From NCBI RefSeq assembly GCF_002846335.1, contig NZ_PJMQ01000001.1, forward strand, positions 5,456,001 through 5,520,000: a stretch of 64,000 bases of DNA, read 5' to 3'. The position numbers were made by a program, and so were the translations under genes. The notes under the pieces are model-generated. The model saw only the letters and a list, made by a program, of their open reading frames with translations. It had not been told where the DNA came from and did no database searches. Shown here piece by piece: positions 26,697-35,718 of the stretch. This stretch comes from Janthinobacterium sp. 61 (lineage in GTDB: Bacteria; Pseudomonadota; Gammaproteobacteria; Burkholderiales; Burkholderiaceae_D). Every line of letters begins with the position of its first letter. Position 1 is the stretch's first letter.

Positions 26697-27059
26697 GATG
26701 TTGCCCGCCCGGCGCCGGCGGCTTTTTCGCTTGTGTCCGGGCCGCCTTGCATCTTAGTACGCAGGCGACCGTTCCAAGACGTTGTTTTTTTGCGAAAATC
26801 TTCAATGAAGCAAGATTTTTGTGTGCGCTCGTCAGTCGTTTTCATGCCGATGTGGTGGAATGGTGAACAGGGACCTTGCGTGTCAAACGCGGGGTTGCCT
26901 GCCTGTGCAGCAACATGTTTTTTGATTCACTGGTATGGACATCATGTTAAGCAAGCTTTGTTGTGACCGGCCCTGGCTGGCCCTCGTCTTATCCTGCGCG
27001 GAGCGGTATCGCTACTGCATTTTCCACGCCGTCCAAACCCAACCTTACCCCAGCATCCC
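26697..27059. other. Intergenic region upstream of the PBP gene
   Basis: 363 nt with no supported gene. A hairpin AAAATCTTC-AAT-GAAG-C-AAGATTTT (26795-26819) followed by a short T-run may end the upstream transcript. The PBP promoter was not located with confidence. Confidence 0.4.
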
Positions 27060-30000
27060 ATGAAAGACACAGGCGTCAACCTGGCCGCGCAAGAGCGGCC
27101 CCCCTCTGATCCAGCTGCCGAGTCGCCGCCGCCGGCGATCCCGCCGAAGAAGCGCCGTTCGCGCATCTGGCCCATTTTTGCCATCATTTTGCTGGCGCTG
27201 ATCGCCGGCGTGGCGTGGTTCGTCATGCGCGAAGTGCGTACGTCGGCCCTGCAGGCGGAGTTTTTCACGCGCCTGGATCGCCAGCTGACGTTCAAGGTCG
27301 AGCCTGGCCCTGCACTGGCGGGCGCCATCCGCTATCCGCAACACGGTCCGTATGACGAGCGGCTCGGCTATGCCAGCTTGCCGGATTTTATTAGCAAGCT
27401 CAATGCGCGCGACTATGCCGTCACGGCGCAGGCGCGCATGTCGCCGAAAATGGTGCAGCTGGTCGACAGGGGCATCTTTGCTACCTATCACGAGAAAAAC
27501 CGCGCCGGACTGAGCATCCTCGATTGCCGCGCCGCGCCATTGTTCGCGGCCAGCTATCCCGAGCGCATGTTCGACAGCTTTGCCGAAGCGCCACCCGCGC
27601 TGGTGCAAAGCCTGCTGTTCATTGAAAATCGCGAATTGCTCGACCCGGGCACGCCCATGCGCAATCCCGCCGTGGAATGGGATCGCCTGAGCAAGGCGAT
27701 TCTGGACAAGGCGCTGAACCTGTTCGGCGGCCATCGCGGCGGTGGCGGCAGCACCCTGGCCACGCAGATCGAAAAATACCGCCATTCGGAAGATGGGCGC
27801 ACCAGTTCCATGCAGGACAAGCTGCTGCAGATGCTGTCGGCCAGCTTGCGCTCCTACCAGGATGGTGAAAACACCATGGAAGCGCGGCGCAAGATCGTCC
27901 TCAATTACCTGAATACCGTGCCGCTGTCGGCAAAAAGCGGTTTTGGCGAGGTCAACGGCATCGGCGATGGCATGTGGGTCTGGTATGGCCGCCCGTTTGC
28001 CGAAGTGAAAGCCTTGCTCAAGGGTAATATGGAGCAGCCGGATAGTGCGCTGGCCTACAAACAGGCGCTGAGCCTGCTGATCGCGCAGCGCCGTCCATCG
28101 CATTACCTGGTGGCCGGTGGTGCCGATCTGGAAGAGTTGACCAACAGCCATTTGCGCCTGCTGGCGCAAGCGGGCGTGATTTCGCCGCAGCTGCGCAATG
28201 CGGCCATCGCCGAAAAGCTGCGCCCGTCGACGGCATCGGGCGTGCAATCGGAAGCATCGACCTCGTTCGTCACGCGCAAGGCCTCGAATGCCGTGCGCAA
28301 CCACTTGGCCAGCATGCTCGGTGATCCGCGCTTGTACAACCTCGACCGCCTCGACCTGAAAGTGGTCAGCACGCTCGATGCGCAGGCGCAAAACGCCGTG
28401 ACCAAGGTCTTGCGCGAGCTGCGCGACCCGGAAGTGGCGAAAGCGGCCGGCCTGACGGGCAAGGGCATGCTGGGCAATGGCGACCCTGCCAACGTCGTCT
28501 ACAGTTTTACCCTGCTGCAAAAAGGCGAGCAAGCGAACTTGCTGCGCGTGCAAACTGACAATTTTGACCAGCCGCTCGACATCAACGAAGGCGCCAAGCT
28601 GGACCTGGGCTCTACGGCCAAGCTGCGCACCCTGGTCACGTATCTGGACATCATCGATCAGTTGCACCAGCGCTACAGCGGCATGGGCGCCGCCGAACTG
28701 GGCAAGATCGCCGTCGATCCGAAGGACATGCTGTCGCAGTGGGGCATTGCCTACTTGAAACCATTGCCGCTCGGCGAGGCGCGCAACTTGCCCGCCATGC
28801 TGGCGGCCGCCATGGAACGCAAATATTCGGGCAATCCTGGCGAAGGTTTCTTCACGGGCGGTGGCTTGCATCATTTCGGCAACTTCTCCAAGCTTGACGA
28901 CAGCCGCATCATGACGGTGCAGCAGGCGCTGCGCCAGTCGACCAACCTGGTGTTCGTGCGCCTGATGCGCGATGTGGCCCGCTACTACATGTTCTCGCGT
29001 CCCGATTCCTCGGCCTCGCTGCTGGCGGACGCGGACGATCCGCGCCGGGCCCAGTACCTGAGCCGTTTTGCCGACAAGGAAGGGCGCGAGTTCCTGCACC
29101 GCTTCTATCAGAAGTACCGCGGCAAGAGCGTCGACGAGCAGGAAAAGATTTTGCTGGCCAGCATACGCCCGACCCCCGTGCGCCTGGCAAATATCTTCCG
29201 CACCGTCAATCCGAAGGGCACGGTGGCGGAATTTGGCGATTTCCTTAACGCCAACTTGCCGTCGCAAAACGAAGTGCCGCCCGAGCGCGTGGCCAAGATG
29301 TACCAGCAGTATGCGATGGAAAACTGGTCGCTGGCTGACCGCGGTTATCTGGCCAATGTGCATCCGCTGGAATTGTGGATGGTGGCGTATCTGCGCCAGC
29401 ACGAAGGTTCCACCCTGTCGCAGATGGTGGCGGCCAGCGAAAAGGAACGCCAGGAAGTCTATAAATGGCTGTTCAATACGCACCGCAAGCATGCGCAGGA
29501 CCGCCGCATCGCCAATTTGCTGGAAGTGGAAGGTTTCCTGGAAATCCACCGCCAGTGGAAGAAGATGGGCTATCCGTTTGATTCGCTGGTGCCGTCCTAC
29601 GCGACCACCCTGGGCGCGTCCGCCGACCGTCCCGCCGCGCTGGCCGAGTTGATGGGCATCATCATCAACGATGGCGTGCGCAAACCGAGCGTGCGCATCG
29701 ATTCCATGCATTTCGCCGCCAACACGCCGTATGACACCATGGTCAAGCGGGGCACCAAGGTAGAGGCGGAACAAGTGCTGTCGCCGGACGTGGCCAAGGC
29801 CGTCGCCAAGGCCATCCGCGAAGTGGTGTCGGACGGTACTGCGAAGCGGGCGAAGACGGCGTTTGTCGGCGCCGACGGCGTGCCCATCCCGATGGGCGGC
29901 AAGACGGGTACGGGCGACCAGCGCTTCGACGTGTATGGCGCCGGTGGCCGCCTGATTGAGTCGCGCTATGTGAACCGTTCGGCCACGTTCGTCTTCAATA

Positions 30001-30176
30001 TCGGCGAGCGCTTCTATGGCAGCATGACGGCGTATGTGCGGGGGCCGGAATCGAAGAACTACGATTTCACCAGCGCCTTGCCGGTGCAATTGCTGGTGTC
30101 CCTGGCACCGAGCCTGATGCCGCTGATCGAGCCGCCCGCGCCTGCGGAAGGCGTGGCCAAGCAATGTACGAATTAA
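27060..30176 (+). CDS. Atypical class A penicillin-binding protein
   Basis: A 1038-residue protein with a Pro-rich cytoplasmic N-terminus, one membrane helix (about 36-56), a glycosyltransferase-51-like domain (Glu189 in FIENREL; GGGGSTLATQIEKYR; RRKIVLNYLNTVPL) and a transpeptidase domain with SxxK (Ser518-TAK), SxN (Ser627-TN) and KTG (Lys948-TG). GT51 motif 1 is degenerate (ENREL rather than EDxxF). The SxN-to-KTG distance of about 320 residues is far longer than usual and implies an insertion. It should build or remodel peptidoglycan in the periplasm. Confidence 0.85.
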   Translation: MKDTGVNLAAQERPPSDPAAESPPPAIPPKKRRSRIWPIFAIILLALIAGVAWFVMREVRTSALQAEFFTRLDRQLTFKVEPGPALAGAIRYPQHGPYDERLGYASLPDFISKLNARDYAVTAQARMSPKMVQLVDRGIFATYHEKNRAGLSILDCRAAPLFAASYPERMFDSFAEAPPALVQSLLFIENRELLDPGTPMRNPAVEWDRLSKAILDKALNLFGGHRGGGGSTLATQIEKYRHSEDGRTSSMQDKLLQMLSASLRSYQDGENTMEARRKIVLNYLNTVPLSAKSGFGEVNGIGDGMWVWYGRPFAEVKALLKGNMEQPDSALAYKQALSLLIAQRRPSHYLVAGGADLEELTNSHLRLLAQAGVISPQLRNAAIAEKLRPSTASGVQSEASTSFVTRKASNAVRNHLASMLGDPRLYNLDRLDLKVVSTLDAQAQNAVTKVLRELRDPEVAKAAGLTGKGMLGNGDPANVVYSFTLLQKGEQANLLRVQTDNFDQPLDINEGAKLDLGSTAKLRTLVTYLDIIDQLHQRYSGMGAAELGKIAVDPKDMLSQWGIAYLKPLPLGEARNLPAMLAAAMERKYSGNPGEGFFTGGGLHHFGNFSKLDDSRIMTVQQALRQSTNLVFVRLMRDVARYYMFSRPDSSASLLADADDPRRAQYLSRFADKEGREFLHRFYQKYRGKSVDEQEKILLASIRPTPVRLANIFRTVNPKGTVAEFGDFLNANLPSQNEVPPERVAKMYQQYAMENWSLADRGYLANVHPLELWMVAYLRQHEGSTLSQMVAASEKERQEVYKWLFNTHRKHAQDRRIANLLEVEGFLEIHRQWKKMGYPFDSLVPSYATTLGASADRPAALAELMGIIINDGVRKPSVRIDSMHFAANTPYDTMVKRGTKVEAEQVLSPDVAKAVAKAIREVVSDGTAKRAKTAFVGADGVPIPMGGKTGTGDQRFDVYGAGGRLIESRYVNRSATFVFNIGERFYGSMTAYVRGPESKNYDFTSALPVQLLVSLAPSLMPLIEPPAPAEGVAKQCTN

Positions 30177-30196
30177 GGCGTGCTTGCAGCTGAGAG

Positions 30197-30222
30197 CCGG
30201 CCCTCGCGGGCCGGTTTTTTTT
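30197..30222 (+). terminator. Terminator after the PBP gene
   Basis: CCGGCCC-TCGC-GGGCCGG followed by T8, 20 nt after the PBP stop. Confidence 0.85.
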
Positions 30223-30240
30223 GCTGAGAAGAAAGTAGCT

Positions 30241-30621
30241 ATGGAAAGAACGCAGCAAATCTTTGCGCAATATCACCGCTTTGACGATGGCGCACTCGTA
30301 TCATTCGAGCCAATGTACGGACCGCAAGGCGTGCAAGCCGTGCGCATCGTGTTGTACGCACGAAATCATGGATTGGAAGGCAATGTCTGGCGCCAGGTCG
30401 CCATCACAGTGGGCGAGGTGCGGGAAGTGCTGCTCAGGACGCCAGGCAACTTCATCAACCGCATCTGCTGCGGCGTGAAGTTGCTGCGTTTCGGCGATGT
30501 CTGGTGCGTCGATGTCGACGGCACCTACACGCACGATGATCCCGCTACACTGGACGAAGTGCGCCGCGATGGCGATTGCTATGTCATCGGCGGCACGGTC
30601 GAAGCTATGGAACTCGATTAG
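30241..30621 (+). CDS. Hypothetical protein
   Basis: A 126-residue soluble protein starting [28 protein letters not shown]. It has no signal peptide or membrane helix and looks like a mixed alpha/beta domain; a CC pair (NRICCGVK) and WCVDVDG are visible. I do not recognise the family. It starts behind a weak AGAA sequence shortly after the PBP terminator and ends within 4 nt of the convergent GST stop. Confidence 0.65.
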   Translation: MERTQQIFAQYHRFDDGALVSFEPMYGPQGVQAVRIVLYARNHGLEGNVWRQVAITVGEVREVLLRTPGNFINRICCGVKLLRFGDVWCVDVDGTYTHDDPATLDEVRRDGDCYVIGGTVEAMELD

Positions 30622-31223
30622 CCGGCAAATACGGCGGTTTTATCTGCCAGGCGTGCGTGATACGCGGCGATGGCGGGGGTGTCGGGGCGCTGCATCGGCG
30701 CCATCAGCCAGCGCTTGACGGACAGGCCCAGCACGATATCGGCCAGCGTGAATTGTTCGCCGCAGACGAAGGCGCCCGTGCGCTGCAGCTGCTGCTCAAG
30801 GATGGCCATCATCTTGTTCCATCCGGCAATACCCACCGCCAGCTGCGCCGCATCCTGGTGCGCGGGGCTGTGGCGCACCAGCGACATGAAGGCGTAGCGC
30901 CAGCTGTTGTTGAGGTCACCCATTTGCCAATCCATCCATTTTTCCACTTCCGCGCGGGCGCGGGGATTACTGGGCAACAAGTCCTCGCGGCCCGCTTGCG
31001 CACACAGGTAGCGGCATATGGTGTTCGATTCCCACAGCACCAGGTCGCCGTCGAGCAGCACGGGCACCATGGCGTTCGGATTCAAGGCCAGGAAGGCCGG
31101 CTCGTCCGTCGCGCGAAAGCCGCTGCCCCAGTCTTCGCGTTCGTACGGCAGGTCGAGTTCCTCGCAGGTCCACAGGACTTTGCGGACGTTGATCGAGGCG
31201 GCTTTTCCAAGAATTTTCAGCAT
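30618..31223 (-). CDS. Glutathione S-transferase family protein
   Basis: A 201-residue two-domain GST. The N-terminal thioredoxin-like domain (about 1-80) has the glutathione-binding NAMVPVL cis-Pro and the [10 protein letters not shown] segment (the ESxxI motif); the C-terminal helical domain has FTLADIVLG. The [20 protein letters not shown] start resembles beta/theta-like bacterial GSTs. The substrate is unknown. It overlaps the convergent hypothetical gene by 4 nt. Confidence 0.9.
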   Translation of the reverse strand: MLKILGKAASINVRKVLWTCEELDLPYEREDWGSGFRATDEPAFLALNPNAMVPVLLDGDLVLWESNTICRYLCAQAGREDLLPSNPRARAEVEKWMDWQMGDLNNSWRYAFMSLVRHSPAHQDAAQLAVGIAGWNKMMAILEQQLQRTGAFVCGEQFTLADIVLGLSVKRWLMAPMQRPDTPAIAAYHARLADKTAVFAG

Positions 31224-31333
31224 GCGGGGCTCCGGGGGGCAGGTGATCGATCTGCCACTGTAGCCGAAATGGCCACGCCGCGCCTATGAAAGTGCCTTGC
31301 ATAGTTGGGCTTTTCTTGGCATCGTAGCCACCC

Positions 31334-32707
31334 ATGAAACCTATGCGCCACCACATGTCCAAAATCCTCGCGTTCAGCCGCTTCTCCGTGCGCGATTTCC
31401 TCGCCACCGCCGGTCCCACCCTGCTGCTGGTGGGCGCGTTTTGCGCGCTCGCTTACTGGCTGGTCGACCCGGCGCCGCCGCGCCAGGTGAGCTTGTCGAC
31501 GGGGCAAGACAATAGCGCGTATGAAGAATTCGGCAAGAAATATACGGCCACCCTGGCCAAGCACGGCATCAAGGTGACCTTGCAGCCATCGCTGGGCTCG
31601 CAGGATAACCTGCAGCGCCTCAATAGCGGCAAGACCGATATTGCCTTCGTGCAAAGCGGCTCGACGGAACACGCCGATGCCGAGCGCCATGGCCTCATAT
31701 CCTTGGGCAGCTTGTTTACGGAGCCCGTCTGGCTGTTCCTGCGCGAAGACAAGGCGGTGACGGAACTGACGCAATTGAAGGGCATGAAGATCAACCTGGG
31801 GCCGGAAGGCACGGGCGTGCCCAGCCTGTTCCGGCAGTTGCTGTCCGTCAATGGTGTGGAAGCCAGCGAGTTGACGGTGAGCGACTTGCAGAACACGCCC
31901 GCCACGGTGGAACTGCTGGAAGGGCGCATCGATGGTCTCGTGTTCAGCTCGGCGCCGGAAGCGCCGCTGATCCAGATGCTGCTGCAAACGCCGGGTATCA
32001 AGCTGTTTGATTTTTCGCAAGCGGAAGCGTACACGCGGCGCCTGCCTTTCCTTACGCATGTCGTCTTGCCGCGCGGTATCGTCGACCTGGGTAAAAACAT
32101 CCCCGCACAGGATTACCACCTGATCGCGCCGACCGCCACTTTAGTCGCGCGCGAAGACTTGCATCCTGCCCTGGTCGACCTGTTCGTACAGGCGGCGGCC
32201 CGCATTCATGGGGGCACGGGCTGGTTCCAGCAGCAGGGGCAGTTCCCGTCTGCGCGCTATACGGAAATTCCCGTGGCGCCCGAGGCGCTGAAATTCTACA
32301 AGGATGGCGCGCCTGTGCTGCAGCGCTACATGAGTTTCTGGCTGGCCAATTTCTTTGACCGCATGTGGGTGCTGGTGGTGGCGCTCGGTGCCTTGATCCT
32401 GCCCCTGTCGCGCGTGGTGCCGCCGCTGTACGTGTGGCGCATTCGCTCGCGCGTGTACCGCTGGTACGGCCAGCTGCGCACGGTGGAGCAGGCGCTGGAA
32501 GATGTGCCGCAAGAGCAGCGCGCGCAAGTGTATGCGGCGCAATTGAAGCGGCTGGACCAGATCGAGGAAATGGTCAATCAGATCTCGATTCCCCTGTCGT
32601 TTGCCGACGGCCTGTATGGCTTGCGCAGCCACATCAATTTCGTGCGCAAGCGCATATTGACCTTGATGGGCGAGCATCCGGCGCCCGAGGTGGGCGAGCC
32701 GGCCTGA
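31334..32707 (+). CDS. TAXI-family solute-binding protein, membrane anchored
   Basis: A 457-residue protein. An N-terminal helix (about 25-43) anchors a TAXI-type TRAP-transporter binding domain (SLSTGQDNSAYEEFGKKY, LNSGKTDIAFVQSGS, LGPEGTGVPSLFRQLL). After about residue 335 comes a second membrane helix (MWVLVVALGALILPLSRVV) and a charged, helical cytoplasmic tail. Ordinary TAXI proteins lack this tail and sit beside TRAP permease genes; none is present here, suggesting a sensor or scaffold role. The ligand is unknown. Confidence 0.83.
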   Translation: MKPMRHHMSKILAFSRFSVRDFLATAGPTLLLVGAFCALAYWLVDPAPPRQVSLSTGQDNSAYEEFGKKYTATLAKHGIKVTLQPSLGSQDNLQRLNSGKTDIAFVQSGSTEHADAERHGLISLGSLFTEPVWLFLREDKAVTELTQLKGMKINLGPEGTGVPSLFRQLLSVNGVEASELTVSDLQNTPATVELLEGRIDGLVFSSAPEAPLIQMLLQTPGIKLFDFSQAEAYTRRLPFLTHVVLPRGIVDLGKNIPAQDYHLIAPTATLVAREDLHPALVDLFVQAAARIHGGTGWFQQQGQFPSARYTEIPVAPEALKFYKDGAPVLQRYMSFWLANFFDRMWVLVVALGALILPLSRVVPPLYVWRIRSRVYRWYGQLRTVEQALEDVPQEQRAQVYAAQLKRLDQIEEMVNQISIPLSFADGLYGLRSHINFVRKRILTLMGEHPAPEVGEPA

Positions 32708-32782
32708 AGCGTCAAGCCACGGTTGGCTCTGCATCCGGCCGCCGCGTAGTCGTCATTGACAGCTGTTCAGTTGTTCCTGGTG

Positions 32783-33244
32783 TCAGGCGCCCAGCCACGG
32801 CAGTCCCGCCTTGCACCAGCCACCGATCTGCTTGCGGTGGCCGTCCGCATCCTTGTCGCCCTCGAAGCCTTCGAGGATGTCGAAGCAATTCATATAGCCG
32901 TGTTCGGTGGCCAGCTTGGCCGCATGGCGCGAACGCACGCCGGAGCGGCACAGGAACAGCAGCACCTCGTCCTTGCCAGCCTGGGCTGCCAGTTGCGCGA
33001 GGAAGTCGGGATTCGGCACGCCACCCGGGTAGGTGGCCCACTGCACCGCACCATGCTGGGTATCGGCGAGGTCGACCCGGCCGACCCAGTCGCGCTCGGC
33101 ATTCGTGCGCACATCGATGAGCTTGGCGGCAGCATCGAGTTGCAGCAAGTCGTACGCTTCCTGCGGCGTGACGGCGCCGGCATATGGCGTACCTTCATTG
33201 GCCCGGCTGCGGGCGGTGGTCAGGATGTCGGCGGCGGTAGTCAT
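32783..33244 (-). CDS. Rhodanese-like domain protein
   Basis: A 153-residue single-domain rhodanese: AYDLLQLDAAAKLIDVRTNAERDWVG at the N-terminal half and the active-site loop LFLCRSGVRSRHAA with the persulfide-forming Cys. The C-terminus continues as GFEGDKDADGHR, a variant common in proteobacterial rhodaneses. It probably moves sulfane sulfur in the cytoplasm. GAGGA precedes the ATG. Confidence 0.92.
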   Translation of the reverse strand: MTTAADILTTARSRANEGTPYAGAVTPQEAYDLLQLDAAAKLIDVRTNAERDWVGRVDLADTQHGAVQWATYPGGVPNPDFLAQLAAQAGKDEVLLFLCRSGVRSRHAAKLATEHGYMNCFDILEGFEGDKDADGHRKQIGGWCKAGLPWLGA

Positions 33245-33369
33245 GGCGTCCTCGATGAAAGTGGAAAGGTGTGAACGATTATAGTGCGCCGTCCGCGCCC
33301 CGCAAACGGGAAGTCACGGTATACGGCGCATGCACCACAAGAAGGCATTTTTCAGGAATCGCCAAAAAA

Positions 33370-33385
33370 TGCACGATAATGGTGC
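33370..33385 (+). promoter_or_regulatory. NtrC-binding-site-like sequence 1 upstream of glnA
   Basis: TGCAC-GATAA-TGGTGC matches the dyad NtrC consensus (GCAC-N5-GGTGC form). It lies about 130-145 nt upstream of the -24/-12 promoter, a normal enhancer distance. Confidence 0.7.
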
Positions 33386-33398
33386 GTTATTCGTTTTT

Positions 33399-33415
33399 TG
33401 CACTTGCATAGTGCA
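33399..33415 (+). promoter_or_regulatory. NtrC-binding-site-like sequence 2 upstream of glnA
   Basis: TGCAC-TTGCATA-GTGCA, a near-perfect dyad about 29 nt from site 1, i.e. close to three helical turns, suited to cooperative NtrC binding. Confidence 0.7.
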
Positions 33416-33513
33416 TTCTTGATTTGACGCAAACGCGCGGGAAAATCGCAGGCATGAAAACTTACACTGGGATGACCGGTTTTTGACCCAGGTGACCACA
33501 TCCGTCCAGAAGC

Positions 33514-33528
33514 TGGCATGGAATCTGC
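33514..33528 (+). promoter_or_regulatory. Sigma-54 (-24/-12) promoter of glnA
   Basis: TGGCATGGAATCTGC has GG and GC spaced 12 nt apart as in TGGCAC-N5-TTGC. It lies about 100 nt before the glnA ATG. With the two upstream NtrC-like sites it forms a typical nitrogen-regulated promoter. Confidence 0.7.
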
Positions 33529-33628
33529 TATGATCCTTATGAGTTTTGGTGGCACGCAATGTTTGCTTCGCTTCATCAGCCCAGACGCATTAAGGTCGGC
33601 TCACCCCACATTCATTTAGGAGATACGC

Positions 33629-35044
33629 ATGGCAATGACAGCCGCAGAAGTCTTGAAGATGGTAGAAGAAAACGAAGTCAAATTCGTTGATTTCCGCTTT
33701 GCTGATACCCGTGGTAAAGAGCAGCACGTGACGGTTCCCGTGTCGCACTTCGACATGGACAAATTCGAGTCGGGCCACGCCTTTGACGGTTCTTCGATCG
33801 CTGGCTGGAAAGGCATTGAAGCGTCCGACATGATCTTGCTGCCGGATCCAAACACGGCCAATATCGACCCGTTCATGGAAGAAACCACGCTGTTCATGCA
33901 GTGCGACGTGATCGAACCGTCGGACGGCAAGGGCTATGACCGCGACCCGCGCTCGATCGCGAAACGCGCCGAAGCCTACCTGAAATCGTCGGGCATGGGC
34001 GACACCGCCTACTTTGGCCCTGAGCCAGAATTCTTCATCTTCGACAGCGTGCGCTGGAAGATCGACATGTCGGGCTGCTTCGTCAAGATCGGTTCGGACG
34101 AAGGTTCGTGGTCGACTGGCAAGGACATCGAAGGCGGCAACAGCGGCCACCGTCCTACCGTCAAGGGCGGCTACTTCCCGGTGCCACCAGTGGACAGCTT
34201 CCAGGACATGCGTTCGGAAATGTGCCTGATTCTGGAATCGCTGGGCATCCCGGTCGAGGTACATCATCACGAAGTCGCCGGCGCCGGTCAGAATGAAATC
34301 GGCACCAAGTTCTCGACCCTGGTCGAGCGCGCCGACTGGACGCAAAACCTGAAATACGTGGTGTGGAACGTGGCGCACAGCTATGGCAAGACCGCCACCT
34401 TCATGCCGAAACCTATCGTTGGCGACAACGGTTCGGGCATGCACGTGCATCAATCCGTATGGAAAGATGGCAAAAACCTGTTCGCTGGCGACGGCTATGC
34501 CGGCCTGTCCGATTTCGCCCTGTACTACATCGGCGGTATCATCAAGCACGCCAAGGCACTGAACGCAATTACCAACCCGGGCACCAACTCGTACAAGCGT
34601 CTGGTACCTGGCTACGAAGCTCCGGTGAAACTGGCGTACTCGGCGAAAAACCGTTCCGCCTCGATCCGTATCCCGCACGTAGCCAATCCAAAAGGCCGCC
34701 GCGTCGAAGCGCGTTTCCCGGATCCACTGGCGAACCCGTACCTGTGCTTCGCCGCACTGCTGATGGCTGGCCTGGACGGCGTTGCCAACAAGATCCATCC
34801 GGGCGAAGCCGCCTCGAAAGATCTGTACCATCTGCCGCCAGAAGAAGACGCACTGATCCCTACCGTGTGCGCTTCGCTGGAAGAAGCACTGGAAGCCCTG
34901 GACAAGGACCGCGAGTTCCTGACCCGTGGCGGCGTGTTCAGCGATTCCATGATCGATGCCTACCTGGAACTGAAAATGCAGGACGTACAGCGCATGCGCA
35001 TGACCACGCATCCTGCCGAGTTCGACATGTACTACTCGCTGTAA
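33629..35044 (+). CDS. glnA: Glutamine synthetase type I
   Basis: A 471-residue GSI-beta enzyme: [42 protein letters not shown], and the adenylylation loop [10 protein letters not shown] near residue 398 with the Tyr modified by GlnE. It condenses ammonia and glutamate with ATP in a dodecamer. AGGAG lies just upstream of the ATG. glnE is in this window at 59.8-62.5 kb, and the ntrBC genes follow downstream. Expression is probably NtrC/sigma-54 dependent from the promoter seen upstream. Confidence 0.98.
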   Translation: MAMTAAEVLKMVEENEVKFVDFRFADTRGKEQHVTVPVSHFDMDKFESGHAFDGSSIAGWKGIEASDMILLPDPNTANIDPFMEETTLFMQCDVIEPSDGKGYDRDPRSIAKRAEAYLKSSGMGDTAYFGPEPEFFIFDSVRWKIDMSGCFVKIGSDEGSWSTGKDIEGGNSGHRPTVKGGYFPVPPVDSFQDMRSEMCLILESLGIPVEVHHHEVAGAGQNEIGTKFSTLVERADWTQNLKYVVWNVAHSYGKTATFMPKPIVGDNGSGMHVHQSVWKDGKNLFAGDGYAGLSDFALYYIGGIIKHAKALNAITNPGTNSYKRLVPGYEAPVKLAYSAKNRSASIRIPHVANPKGRRVEARFPDPLANPYLCFAALLMAGLDGVANKIHPGEAASKDLYHLPPEEDALIPTVCASLEEALEALDKDREFLTRGGVFSDSMIDAYLELKMQDVQRMRMTTHPAEFDMYYSL

Positions 35045-35079
35045 TGGCGCCATGCCGGCAACTTGCCGGTAGTGAATAA

Positions 35080-35117
35080 GAAACGCGGGTGAGGCGATCG
35101 GTCTTGCCCGCGTTTTT
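35080..35117 (+). terminator. Terminator after glnA
   Basis: AACGCGGG and CCCGCGTT pair around a 17-nt loop and are followed by TTTTTT. The ntrBC part of the locus may therefore have its own promoter or depend on readthrough. Confidence 0.75.
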
Positions 35118-35201
35118 TTATGCGGCGCGCCAAGGCGGCGCCAGTGCAGTGTTGTATAGTCGGCCCAGGAACGATGCGGCATGTGCCGACAGGAGTGAAG
35201 A

Positions 35202-35711
35202 TTGACCAAGCATTACAGAATGGCGCTGATGGCAGGATTGCTGGGCGCGGCGGCACAGGCGCACGGGCAGTTGTATGTGTGCGCCGATGCACAAGGACAC
35301 AAGACGTACACGGACAAGCGTGCCGGCGCGCATTGCCAGTTGCTCGATTTGCCCGGCGCCATGACGGAGCCGCCACGCAAGACGGCGCCGCTGGCCGGTG
35401 CGCCTGCCCGGCCCGCCACGCAGGCGCTGGCCACGGCGGCGCCTGCCGCCGGCGCGTTTCCCAAGGTCGATGGCGCCGAGCAGCGCGCGCGCGACCTGGA
35501 CCGGCGCCAGATCCTGCAGGACGAATTACGCAGCGAAGAGCAGAAACTGGTGGCCCAGCGCCTGGAATTGAACGCAGGACAAGCTGAGCGCCAGGGCAAT
35601 GAGCGTAACTATGCGAAATACCAGGAACGGGTGGCGCAGTTGAAGGACAACATTAGCCGGACACAGCAAAACGTCGAGGCCCTGAAACGCGAGATCGCCA
35701 ATATCCGATGA
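35202..35711 (+). CDS. DUF4124-like secreted protein with coiled coil
   Basis: A 169-residue protein with a signal peptide (MALMAGLLGAAAQAHG core), a DUF4124-like N-terminal domain (LYVCADAQGHKTYTDKRAGAHCQLLDL, two Cys), a Pro/Ala linker and a C-terminal coiled coil (about 95-169, RARDLDRRQILQDELRSEEQKLVAQ). The likely start is TTG 35202, 7 nt after AGGAG; the first in-frame ATG (35220) has no such site. It sits between glnA and ntrB, 8 nt before ntrB. No function is known for the domain. Confidence 0.8.
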   Translation: MTKHYRMALMAGLLGAAAQAHGQLYVCADAQGHKTYTDKRAGAHCQLLDLPGAMTEPPRKTAPLAGAPARPATQALATAAPAAGAFPKVDGAEQRARDLDRRQILQDELRSEEQKLVAQRLELNAGQAERQGNERNYAKYQERVAQLKDNISRTQQNVEALKREIANIR

Positions 35712-35718
35712 TGAGACC

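Noticed and set aside
27045..30164. A 1039-codon open frame antisense to the PBP gene
   Set aside because: High GC content and codon bias of the sense gene leave antisense frames open; the product is low-complexity, rich in His/Gln/Arg, with no domain.
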